Positions 10,560 through 19,375 of a stretch of 64,000 nt of DNA are shown piece after piece (the first letter of the stretch is position 1; every line of letters begins with the position of its first letter). Made by a program: the position numbers and the translations under genes. The notes under the pieces were generated by a model, which searched no databases, had not been told where the DNA came from, and saw only the letters and a program-made list of their open reading frames with translations. The stretch is taken from contig NC_030381.2 in NCBI RefSeq assembly GCF_001625215.2, positions 3,001,131 through 3,065,130 of the forward strand, in the 5' to 3' direction. Source of the stretch: Daucus carota subsp. sativus (taxonomy: Eukaryota > Streptophyta > Magnoliopsida > Apiales > Apiaceae).

Positions 10560-12826
10560 ATTTACAAGCAAACTGAATTAAGATAAAGTCAACTATTGAT
10601 AACTGATGTTTAATAAAACAACTGAAAGGTGATAGGAAACAAGCCATATAACTACTAGTTATTAAATGAACTGCAGACCTGGCCACGACCTAAACACTCT
10701 GTAGTTGGCTCTACAAGTTCATCACCAGTGGATAGCACAGCAATTACTGGTGTAGGATATACCTGTATTATAGCATTCAGCAGTTACACTTATTTATAAC
10801 ACAAGGTCATATTCAGCTCAAACAAAAGAATAGTGGTCAGAAACCAATACCTTCACCAACACCACACCAACGGTTGCGAGTAGACCAATTTCTGCAGCAC
10901 CTAAACATTCACCTGATTTCAACACTACGGTATCTTTCTCAATGTCACATCCCTGGTCAAAGAAAGCAAGATAAGCATTTGTGACGCAAAGAAGATAAAC
11001 AAGTCCAACATGATTGGGTAGACCAATGAAATAAAAGCTGTAAAACATCATAATCCATCAAGCATGCCTATCTCCAAAAATTATTATTACACGATATCAT
11101 CCATAACTTTCCGATAGGAATTAGACCTACACGAAACAAGGGGCAGTGAGGATCAGAAGAAGCCTTTAGCAATTATAGACGAATGAGTCATTAGATACGC
11201 CGATGGTCATAGCTAGCCCAGGGATAGCCAAACCAGAATCATCCTTAAGAACAGAGCTTGAGTAGTTAAATACAGAAACAAATTCTAATTCAGAAACAAA
11301 ACACGAGCTTTTGGTTGATAAACATAGTGAGAAAATGTGGTCTGAATAGTAATTTCTGTACAAGTACAACTCTACAGTCCGTAATAGTTTATAGAATTCA
11401 GGAATATAAAATAAAAGAGAGAGAGAGAGAGAGACATTGATAAACTCTACTGAAGATAGAAATGAATAAACATTGCAAGACTGTGATAGATTCGGGGATA
11501 CGACAAAACCACTCTTTAGATTTAATTTCTTTAGACTTCTAGTAATTCCACATCTCAATGTGAATATTAACTTATTGTTAAATTATTAATCAAACCATAA
11601 CACAGTTCATTCCAGAAGCTGCTTCACAGACAAAGAGTAGCCAGGCAAAAATTGATTTTCCACTTGACTAACAAAGAGTAAGTTTGTAGTATACACTTTC
11701 ATTCAAGTATCCTCAGTTACAAGACTCGTGATTACAATAAAGAATTTGTTTAAATTCTCAATATAGTATTGCAACATTTTCACCATATTACATAACAGCT
11801 TCTGAGTTTTCTTGCTGTTATCATAACTCATAAGTAGAGCGTAACATTAGATTCCCTGCACATTTTGACCAGATATGTCTAAAATTTAAGCTGTCTAAAG
11901 CAGGTTACCCATATATATATATGAATGAACTCTAGAAGAGGTTTACAAGTTCATACCACAGGGCGAATATCAACTCCTGGACTAGTTTTCACCAATATTT
12001 TTACTCGGCTCAACCCAACTGAATCACTCCTGATAATTTCAGTGTCCTCTACCTGCACAACTGCATCGGCACCATCTGGAATTGGTCCTGGAAAGAATGG
12101 ATGTTCAATTTCCAGACATGGAACCAATACGTAAGAGTGTTCGGAATAAGTAATACAATTTGCCAAATTTATAAGAGTGTTCGGAATAAGTAATACAATT
12201 TGCCAAATTTACTGTCCTCTACCTCCAGTCGTTACATATGCTACAGTTCCAGGGGACACTGTCACACCAATTCCATCATTTCCTGCCCTTGATTCAGTAA
12301 TTACGGGATACTCCCCAGGGCCATCAGAGGCAACTACTGCATAGCCATCCTGCAACATAGTAAAAACTATAACCATTTAAATTTCGAGAATATCAAGTGT
12401 ATTGGAGTTCCAGATTCAAACTTAAGGTTCCATTACTACTTTTTAAGATGCTGGAGAAGAAGATACTGCAGAGTAGATTTATTCAATATTTATGAAAAAG
12501 TCATGTTGTGTTGAAAAACAGCTAAGCAGCAGAGAAAATGTGTTGCTGGCTTCAGCTCACGAAGAAAAAATATAACAGGACATCTCAGCTTTAGCAAATG
12601 CACACCAGCAGATAAACAATAGAAAAGTAACAAGCAAACCACGCAAAAAAGAATTAAAAAAATCAGAAGGTACCTTTATAGAAGCGCGGTAAGGAGGAAG
12701 AGGGTCAGGAGCCCGAATATCCTCAGCCAGGACTTTGTCAAGAGCATCATGAATGGGAACACTTATAGGCGGTAAGCGTTGAGCTACATTTAGTATTGTT
12801 TGAAGTGCTTCTTCTGGTGATATCAT
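4906..12826 (-). CDS. CNX1: Molybdenum insertase CNX1 (MoeA-like E domain plus MogA-like G domain)
   Basis: Thirteen minus-strand exons: 12826-12674, 12349-12223, 12087-11957, 10952-10851, 10762-10679, 9776-9549, 8477-8287, 8142-8038, 7871-7569, 5984-5827, 5740-5634, 5422-5366, 5124-4906. All introns are GT-AG and the total closes in frame as 654 residues; Arabidopsis CNX1 is about 670. The G domain adenylates molybdopterin and the E domain inserts molybdate, the last steps of cytosolic molybdenum-cofactor synthesis for nitrate reductase, xanthine dehydrogenase and aldehyde oxidase. E domain, about residues 1-440: [50 protein letters not shown] and [15 protein letters not shown] domain, about 455-640: [27 protein letters not shown], and [10 protein letters not shown] near 586. 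It ends CSCSH, like the CSCTH of Arabidopsis. The start follows from alignment of MISPEEALQ with the plant N terminus, lacking its Gly-rich leader. Introns carry tandem repeats and a MITE. No defect is seen. Confidence 0.96.
6300..7115. repeat. Four imperfect tandem repeats in a CNX1 intron
   Basis: Four copies share the anchor AGCATCRGCRAAGTGA followed by CATTTGGAATGATGATCCA-like sequence. Anchors begin at about 6356, 6677, 6866 and 7056. The last three units are spaced 189-190 bp apart; the first interval is about 321 bp and holds extra sequence. Each unit also carries an AGTACTTC-type segment and a GACATGGAGC-type segment. All lie inside the intron between exons 9 and 10, the junction that joins the end of the linker to the body of the G domain. 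Confidence 0.85.
9026..9228. mobile_element. MITE, 203 bp, TAA target duplication, in CNX1 intron 6
   Basis: The element is flanked by TAA at 9023-9025 and 9229-9231. Its ends, TGGCCTGTTTGG and CCAAACGGCCCC, are imperfect inverted repeats, and the interior is a partial palindrome of ATTTGAAAT motifs. A TAA duplication points to the PIF/Harbinger (Tourist-like) group. A second copy with the same target sequence is at 32592-32801. Confidence 0.75.
10525..10559. repeat. (AT)n(GT)n microsatellite in a CNX1 intron
   Basis: An AT run passes directly into about ten GT units, inside the intron between exons 5 and 6. Simple repeat with no apparent coding or splicing consequence. Confidence 0.9.
11417..11434. 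repeat. (GA)n microsatellite in a CNX1 intron
   Basis: A short GA run in the intron between exons 3 and 4, the longest CNX1 intron by far after intron 9. Approximate edges. Confidence 0.75.
12132..12211. repeat. Perfect 40-bp tandem duplication in CNX1 intron 2
   Basis: The segment TAAGAGTGTTCGGAATAAGT and its next 20 bases occur twice head to tail (12132-12171, 12172-12211) without a visible mismatch. It ends about ten bases before the exon 2 splice donor. Perfect identity suggests a very recent event or a polymorphic site. Confidence 0.92.
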
Positions 12827-13189
12827 AGTGTCTCAACCTTTGAGCTAGCCTTCAAAACAAGTGAATTTTCAATCTATGCTAGTCTTGTACATTTAGCATG
12901 AAAGAGCCAGAAATGATATTTACAAGCTTCATAACTATATAAATTAGTTCATATAACCTTTGCAAGTTTGTTTAGTGCCGTAGAAAAGCTAATATATTAG
13001 TAATAACTTATCATACTGTATAACTATATAAGAGATGAATTAGGGTATTACAGTCTTACTAACAACATATAACATATTGTAATTATCAGATTAAATAAAA
13101 TGACATAACGAGATTTACACAAATCAAGCAATAGTAATTTATTAACGAAAAATAAATAACATAACCAAATTATATTTCGAACACTGTCA

Positions 13190-13775
13190 TCTGCCTCTAC
13201 TTAAAATGCTGAACTATAAACCGATCATAATAAAACTGAAGTCAGATTTTGGTCAATTCATACGGAACGGTGTCTTATTTCACACAATATCATCTACAAG
13301 TACTTAGAATGCCGAACTATAACCAGTATTTCAGAATTAAAGCAAAGTCTAGTCAATTTCAGAATTAAAGCAAAGTCTAGTCAATTAATTCATAACTAAG
13401 CCGTGTTTTGTACACTGTCATCTAAATGTACTCAAAATGCCGAACTATAAACCAATGATTATTATAATAAATTTGAAGTCAAAGTTTGATCAATTTATTC
13501 GGAACTGAGTAATATTCTGTACTGTAATCTACAGGTATTTAGAATGCCGTAAAATAAACCAGTAATCATAAAACTGAAGTCAAAGTTTGGTCAATTATAT
13601 CAGAAATTCGAGCAACTTAAACGCTTAACCAGGAACAAATGAAGCACATAATCTAGAACTGAGCACCGGCAATCATAAAATTGAAGTCAAAGTTGGTCAA
13701 TTTTATCGGAAATTCGAGCAAATTAAACGCTTAAACAGAAACAAAAGAAGCACGTAATCTAGAATTGAGCGAGTA
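13190..13775. repeat. Imperfect repeat cluster in CNX1 upstream/leader DNA
   Basis: Several diverged units share AACTATAAACCA-, GAAGTCAAAGTTTGGTCAATT- and AATGCCG-like cores. The last two units (about 13563-13665 and 13671-13770) are the closest pair, near 100 bp each. A perfect 27-bp duplication with core AGCAAAGTCTAGTCAATT sits at 13331-13384. The cluster lies between the CNX1 start codon and its probable transcription start, so it may be inside a 5' UTR intron. Confidence 0.75.
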
Positions 13776-13877
13776 TAGAATCACTGACAAACGCGATTAG
13801 CAGTGTTGAATAGCAAAGAGCATGGATATGTAGAGATAGAGTGTGATTTCAATGGTGAAGTGTAGATAGAAGACGCA

Positions 13878-14031
13878 GACAGCGAAGGCGCAAGCGTGTT
13901 TGTAATAGATGTGGAGAGAGGGGAGAGGGAGGGAAGAGGTGTATACATACAGCGGAGTTGGGGCAGGGAGAGCAGGGAGAAGACGGTAGGACCAAATTGA
14001 TAATAGCGTGCCCCTGGGCTCGAGCGAAGGG
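13878..14031 (-). repeat. Left arm of inverted leader duplication (CNX1 side)
   Basis: Read on the minus strand, this stretch matches 17146-17301 on the plus strand. Shared blocks include CTATCAATTTGGTCCTACC, TGCTCTCCCTGCCC and CATCTATTACAAACACG. It lies upstream of CNX1 in CNX1 orientation and is pyrimidine-rich on the sense strand, as expected for a plant 5' leader. Homology resumes beyond the MITE at about 14413-14435. Calling it the CNX1 leader is inference from position and composition. Confidence 0.8.
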
Positions 14032-14034
14032 TTA

Positions 14035-14412
14035 GAGCATCTCCAACCATAGAGTAACCTGGCATACCATAATTAAAAATTATAGCCAACATCGTCAAAA
14101 AAGTACACTCCAACCACGCCCACCTGTTGTCTATAATTTTAGCCAACCTCCTATGGATGGCTAAATTTGTCGAACCTCTACAGGTCTGTAAGAAAATCTG
14201 TAGGAAGATTGCACATCATTTATTACTATATTGAACTAATATATTCTATTTTAACAATTTGAAATATTAATAACATACTATTTTTAAATTATAGCCAACC
14301 AAGATAGTCAATACCATTGAAGCAAAATGTGTTACAGGTTCAGCAAATTTTACATAAAGTCTTACAGATCCAATTTAGCCAACGATTATAGCCAACGCCG
14401 TTGGAGATGCTC
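14035..14412. mobile_element. Tourist-like MITE, 378 bp, TTA target duplication
   Basis: Ends are GAGCATCTCCAAC and GTTGGAGATGCTC, a perfect 13-bp terminal inverted repeat, with TTA at 14032-14034 and 14413-14415. The interior repeats ATAGCCAAC-type motifs and has no coding capacity. TTA duplication and length fit the PIF/Harbinger group. A relative with matching interior (GGCGTTGG, then TAATNGTTG-type sequence) is at 44376-44605 in the opposite orientation. Confidence 0.88.
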
Positions 14413-14539
14413 TTACTGGTAGGGTGAAAAGTTATTTAATGTCCTTTTTTTTTAAAGTTGTTTTGACTTTTTAGTTTTTACACCTAAATCCACGTGTTTT
14501 GATTTTTAACTCGTGCTTAGAATTAATATTTTTAAATTT

Positions 14540-14757
14540 TATTTTTTCTGTTTCTTTTTATTAGTCGCTTTGACTTTTTGCACGTATTTCGAGGTGTAAA
14601 AAACGTATTTCTATTCATTATAAATAAAAATATAGATGTTAAACTTTTATAATTCGGAAAATAAAATTTGAAAAAATATTGCGTAAAAATATGTTTTTTG
14701 TACACCTCAAATTACGTGCACAAAGTCAAAACGACTAATAAAAAAGAACGGAGGTAG
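14540..14757. mobile_element. Degenerate Stowaway-like MITE
   Basis: The right end AAAAAGAACGGAGGTAG is followed by TA, and its reverse complement reads like a Stowaway terminus. About 50 bp of inverted repeat are visible: TTTTTATTAGTCGCTTTGAC near 14556 against the reverse complement of 14690-14745. The left tip has decayed, so that edge is approximate. Confidence 0.6.
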
Positions 14758-15840
14758 TATATTTTTAAAATTAAAATATATGTCTCATAATTTAATTCAA
14801 AAAAAATATTAAAAATATATTTTTAAATAGATGGTCAAAGAACATGAGATGATATATAAAAAAAGAAGGGTCTGAGTGACTTATAAGAAGGATCGAAGGG
14901 ACTATATCAAGTCAAACAAATCAAACTGCAACAACGATATTTCGGGAAAATATACATATCTTTGTTGGAAATTAGCAGTTAGTGTTGACAGATTGAATTA
15001 GATGTGTTTGACTTGCTTATTGAAATAAATATTTTGATTAGCGGATTAAACTAGTGGTTTCATGTAAAACTATTTGGTAAATCACTATTTCATTAGTTTT
15101 TTATAACACATGCCAGAACCTCCGACCTAAAAAACTCCTTAAACCAGCTTTTTGAAAATCAGTCATTAACCTCTGTTTCAATCCACTAACTATCAAACAC
15201 TGTCATTAATGGATTAAAATGGTTAAATCTCTAAATCACTTTAAACTTTTGATTTTTTCCCAAACCGCTAACTTCCAAGCAAGTCCACAAAATAGTGAAT
15301 CTTCTCTATTATTATCTCAAGTATCAATAAAAAATGCTGAAGAAAAAAAAATCAATAATAAACTTGAGAGAAAGAAAGGGAAAATAGTTAGATAAGAATT
15401 TTTTTTTGAGATGAAAGAGTATAAAGTATGTAGTTGGAGTCAAGCGTTCTAATTATTATAATGCTATTTTTTATTATATTTATATGATATTTGTCGAAAT
15501 ATTATTAAACTTCCGCAAGAAAACATTACTGAGGACAACTCGCAAAATTAAATGGTAGATAGAACTCAGCAAGTATTTTAATAATTTTATAAAATATAAT
15601 TTTATAATTTATTTATAAAAGATCCTCCTACTAAAATTATTATATTTAAAACTTTATTTATAAAGTAATTTTTTTTAAAATAAATGATATAGTTATATTT
15701 CTTGAAAAATATAAAATACCTACCCATCGATGAAAAATAGAATTAAGAAGTAAATTAAGAATTATAAATGAATAAACTGTTTGAGAAAGAAATTAGCATT
15801 CCGGACTTCTTATAAGTGATTCTTACTTTACTTTATACAT

Positions 15841-16360
15841 GGGTTAATAATCAAGTGAGTCATCAAAATCGACTCGATATATCAAGTTGGTCACCAAACT
15901 CAAAACGGTCTCAAATTCGTCACTTAAGTCAAATACATGTATCATTGGATGCGAGTTCAAGGAGTAAATATATTATTCATAGAGTTTTACACATTATTTT
16001 TGAATGTTAGCACAACTAAGTATAACGTTATGACTTATAATATTTATCATAATGTATTTAGAATTTATCAAGTTTATTCACTATTTATTTTTAATTAAAA
16101 CAAAGAAATAACTAATCAATAAATAATATATAATATATAAACTTGATAAAATCTCAATATATTATCATAAATACTAGAAGTCATAACCTTGTACTTAGGT
16201 GTGTTAACATTCAAAAATAACGTGTAAAGCACAATGAATAATATTTTTATTTCTCAAACTCATATTTAAAGACTTCAGTGACCGATTTGAGACGGTTTTG
16301 AGTTTAGTGAACAACTTGATATATCGAGCTCACTTTGATGGCTCACTTGATTATTAACCC
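15841..16360. mobile_element. Mutator-like foldback element, 520 bp, 10-bp target duplication
   Basis: The element begins GGGTTAATAATCAAGTGAG and ends CTCACTTGATTATTAACCC. The inverted arms run about 230-240 bp each (15841 to about 16080; about 16130 to 16360), leaving a loop of about 50 bp. It is flanked by a perfect 10-bp direct repeat, CTTTATACAT (15831-15840 and 16361-16370). Long terminal inverted repeats with a 9-11 bp duplication are typical of Mutator-like elements. It has no transposase, so it is non-autonomous. Short open frames inside it are by-products of the arms. Confidence 0.88.
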
Positions 16361-16731
16361 CTTTATACATAAATGGGCCAAGAATAGGAGAAAAATGTTC
16401 TGACGCTTTACTTTTTACACACACGGGTCAAGAATAGGAGAAAATTGGTCAAAAATCTCACAAATTCTGGAATTAACGCCTAGATTAGCAGAGTTGGAAT
16501 AAATGGCCTCCCATACCCGGTTAGTAACACCGGATAATCTAACGTTTTCAATTTTGATAGAAAAAACGCTAGATCGTGTAGCGTTTTGGTGTTTTAATCC
16601 CGCAAACACTACATAAACTCGCGTTAACCTATATTCTTTTCGCCTATGCTAGATGATTTATCGTTGTTTTCACGATGAATACCCAAAACAATACACAATT
16701 TAGCGTTAATAAATGATATTTAAGACTATCA

Positions 16732-17020
16732 CTCCCTCCGTCCCTATTTATCTGTCCACTTTGGAAGTAAAAATTTGTTCTTATTTATCTGTCCATTTAT
16801 ACTTTCAAAACTAATTTAATGATAGTCCATAATTTCAATTTTCAAGACTTGACTTATTTAAAACTTGGTTGAATTCATGTTTTCAAGACATAAAGTAGGG
16901 GTATTCCACCATTTTCAAGATATTAATTATAGGTATTTAATGAAAAGGTTTATACAATCAATTATCTCTTGGTATGTGTTTTTTTCTCCAAAATAGACAG
17001 ATAAAAAAGGACGGAGGGAG
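16732..17020. mobile_element. Stowaway MITE, 289 bp
   Basis: Ends CTCCCTCCGTCC and GGACGGAGGGAG are perfect inverted repeats. The right flank is TA; the left flank is CA, probably a decayed TA target duplication. The subterminal regions (TATTTATCTGTCCA and AATAGACAGATAAA) also pair. It is a Tc1/mariner-derived MITE, inserted just upstream of the TFIIIC-subunit gene leader. Confidence 0.88.
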
Positions 17021-17145
17021 TATTGTTATCTGATCATGATATTTAAGAGACATTAATCATGAATACAATAAATACGAGGCAACACCTATAAAAGCCATGA
17101 GCGTTTTCGCCGAACAGCCATCAATTTCCATTTATTAGCTTTTCA

Positions 17146-17301
17146 CCCTAATCCTCGGCTCTGGCCCAAGGGCCTGCTATCAATTTGGTCCTACCATCGT
17201 CTCTCTGCTCTCCCTGCCCAGACTCTCGCTGCATCTATCACTAATCAACCGTGTGTACCTTCACTCCCTCTCCGCTCTTTAAGCATCTATTACAAACACG
17301 T
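17146..17301 (+). repeat. Right arm of inverted leader duplication (TFIIIC-subunit side)
   Basis: Inverted homologue of the CNX1-side arm at 13878-14031. It is pyrimidine-rich and lies upstream of the plus-strand TFIIIC-subunit gene. It is probably the transcribed leader of that gene, spliced across a roughly 2-kb 5' UTR intron to the acceptor at 19371-19372; a candidate donor (AAG|GTAGT) is near 17315. The leader assignment is inferred; the inverted homology is directly visible. Confidence 0.75.
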
Positions 17302-17713
17302 TTTCGAGATATAAGGTAGTATTCTACAGCACTTGCAACAATGTATAAAGACACACACAAACACATACTTGTTTTTTGTTTTGCTAATCGAAGCAAGTTC
17401 GATTAATAAAAAGTAAATTGCTCTGTATAAATTTTACTGAATCAATCATAACAGCATTCGATGATTATTACTCTTGATTATATTATCGCTGTGATGTGCT
17501 GCATAATTTTTATCTAATTCTTTTAATCGAGAAAGGCTTGAAAGAGGCGCATAATCGTGAGAGATAGGATTAGAGAGAGTATACTCCTGTCTTATCTATC
17601 TGTTTGGTAATTATTTTTGCATAATTTGTATTCGGTTTATTGGGATTAATTGAGCTAATAAGTATATGTATACAGATTTAACGTATTGGCTTTTTATTAT
17701 AGTTCTTTAGTTA

Positions 17714-18044
17714 GAGCCTGTTTGTTTCCCCTTCAAAACAGGGCTTAAAAATGTCTCTGACTTTAAGCTGAAAATTGTTATCCGTATAATAAGTCAGAAA
17801 CTGACTTAAAGCCGGAAGTTAGTTTTAGGTACTTTTTTCGGTTAATTATACTTTTTATTTTGATAAAAGTTACCCGTAAGTCATAAGTTACCCATAAATA
17901 ACTTTTATTTTTATTATTACATTTTTAATAACCCATAAGTCATTAATAAGTCAAAATTACCCAAAAAGACATTTTAAGCTCCTAAATTATCACATTAAGT
18001 TACGCTAAGTAATAATTCACAATTTTAAGCTCAGCCAAACGGGC
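17714..18044. mobile_element. MITE, 331 bp, TTA target duplication
   Basis: Ends GAGCCTGTTTG and CCAAACGGGC are imperfect inverted repeats bordered by TTA at 17711-17713 and 18045-18047. The interior is full of TAAGTCA/TTACCCATAAGT-type motifs with partial dyad symmetry. It lies in the inferred 5' UTR intron of the TFIIIC-subunit gene. Confidence 0.72.
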
Positions 18045-19375
18045 TTAGTATGTATGTAGTTATTTTTTTATGTTGGTTATTTGTGGCATATTCCTCAAAG
18101 ATCAGCTTATTATGAGTGCTCATTTATGTTTAAGTGCACAATTTAGATTATGTGGAAGTAATTGGTGGAAGCTGTTGCTATGTTATTCGCAAACACAACA
18201 CTTGCACACACGTGCACATTGATTAATATTTTGCTACTGTTTTGCTGTCATAGCATCAGTGGCATACAACAGCTTCCTATATCGAGGAATGATCCAACCA
18301 GGTTTCTCTGTACTGAAAGTGTACAGAGAGAAGTATGATGGATCACACAGTCCTTTACTCCTATCTACATAACTGCGGATTTAAACTTTTTCTGCTTAGC
18401 ATATAGATACTTCAGAACACCTTTTAGTATTTAGTTAAAATTTGATTCTGTATGTTCCACAGCTATAAGTATCTAGGTTTAAAGTTGCGAACTGGAAACC
18501 AAATGTATAGTACTTTCCTGGAACTGAAAGTATTGTTGCAATAGTTGTTAGTTATGGATGTTCTTCTGCAAGTTTATGGACTAAATTAATTCTTGTATTT
18601 GAACATCGGAATCCAATTATGTATATAGCCCAATTTGAATGTCATGCCTCTATATGTCTTGTAAAGATGTAATTGAAAATCACAGTTTATAGTTTTAATA
18701 GTCATTAGTCTAGAACTTGTGGAAGCTGTTGCTAAATTATTTACTAATCCTGCCAGGTTTCTCTGTATTGACAGTGTATAAGAAGTATGATGGATCAGTG
18801 TTACATTCTTATTGTTTTATAAATGTGAATCTGGACTTAGCTTCTATAATCTTCAGAACAGATTTAAGTTTGTATTTGATGATTTGCGCTCCATTGCTTC
18901 CCCATACATGTTACTAAAAGAGATTGAAGTTTGTCGTCTTGCATATATAATGTATTGTGAGTAAAGAAAAATTGAATTACGCCTCTATTTACCAATTTTG
19001 TTTTGGCTGGTGGCTATGGGGAATTTGTTTATGTATATTCATGTCTGCAATTGTATGTACATTCAAGTCTTGGGAGAAGTTTACTTGGGCCTTTTTCTAT
19101 GATTTTCCATTTCTTTTACAGTTCATGCTTCACTTGAACACCGTCAATTGAGTATTTTTGCTAAGCTGAAATGCTTTTTCCCTTCATGACTTCTTTTTTC
19201 ATTCGAATGTGGAAAATATTTGTGACTAGTTCATTTTTAAGGCCGCAAGTTATTCGCTTAAATATTTATAAGGAATAAATTAAGTTGCACAAGCCATTCA
19301 AGTTTTTTGAAACATTGTTTAGAGGATTTAGTAATATTTTACTTGAGTTTGATAACTGTTTTGTTTTTACAGGTA

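Noticed and set aside
12043..12056. GCAG|GTAGAGG inside CNX1 exon 3 as a real splice donor
   Set aside because: It resembles the true exon 2 donor (GGAG|GTAGAGGACA), but conserved protein sequence VQVED reads through it and the downstream exon end gives the correct frame.
13781..14146. 121-codon minus-strand open frame
   Set aside because: It runs across the Tourist MITE and the CNX1 leader arm and has no motif or exon context.
15816..16010. 64-codon plus-strand frame
   Set aside because: It lies almost wholly in the left arm of the Mutator-like foldback element.
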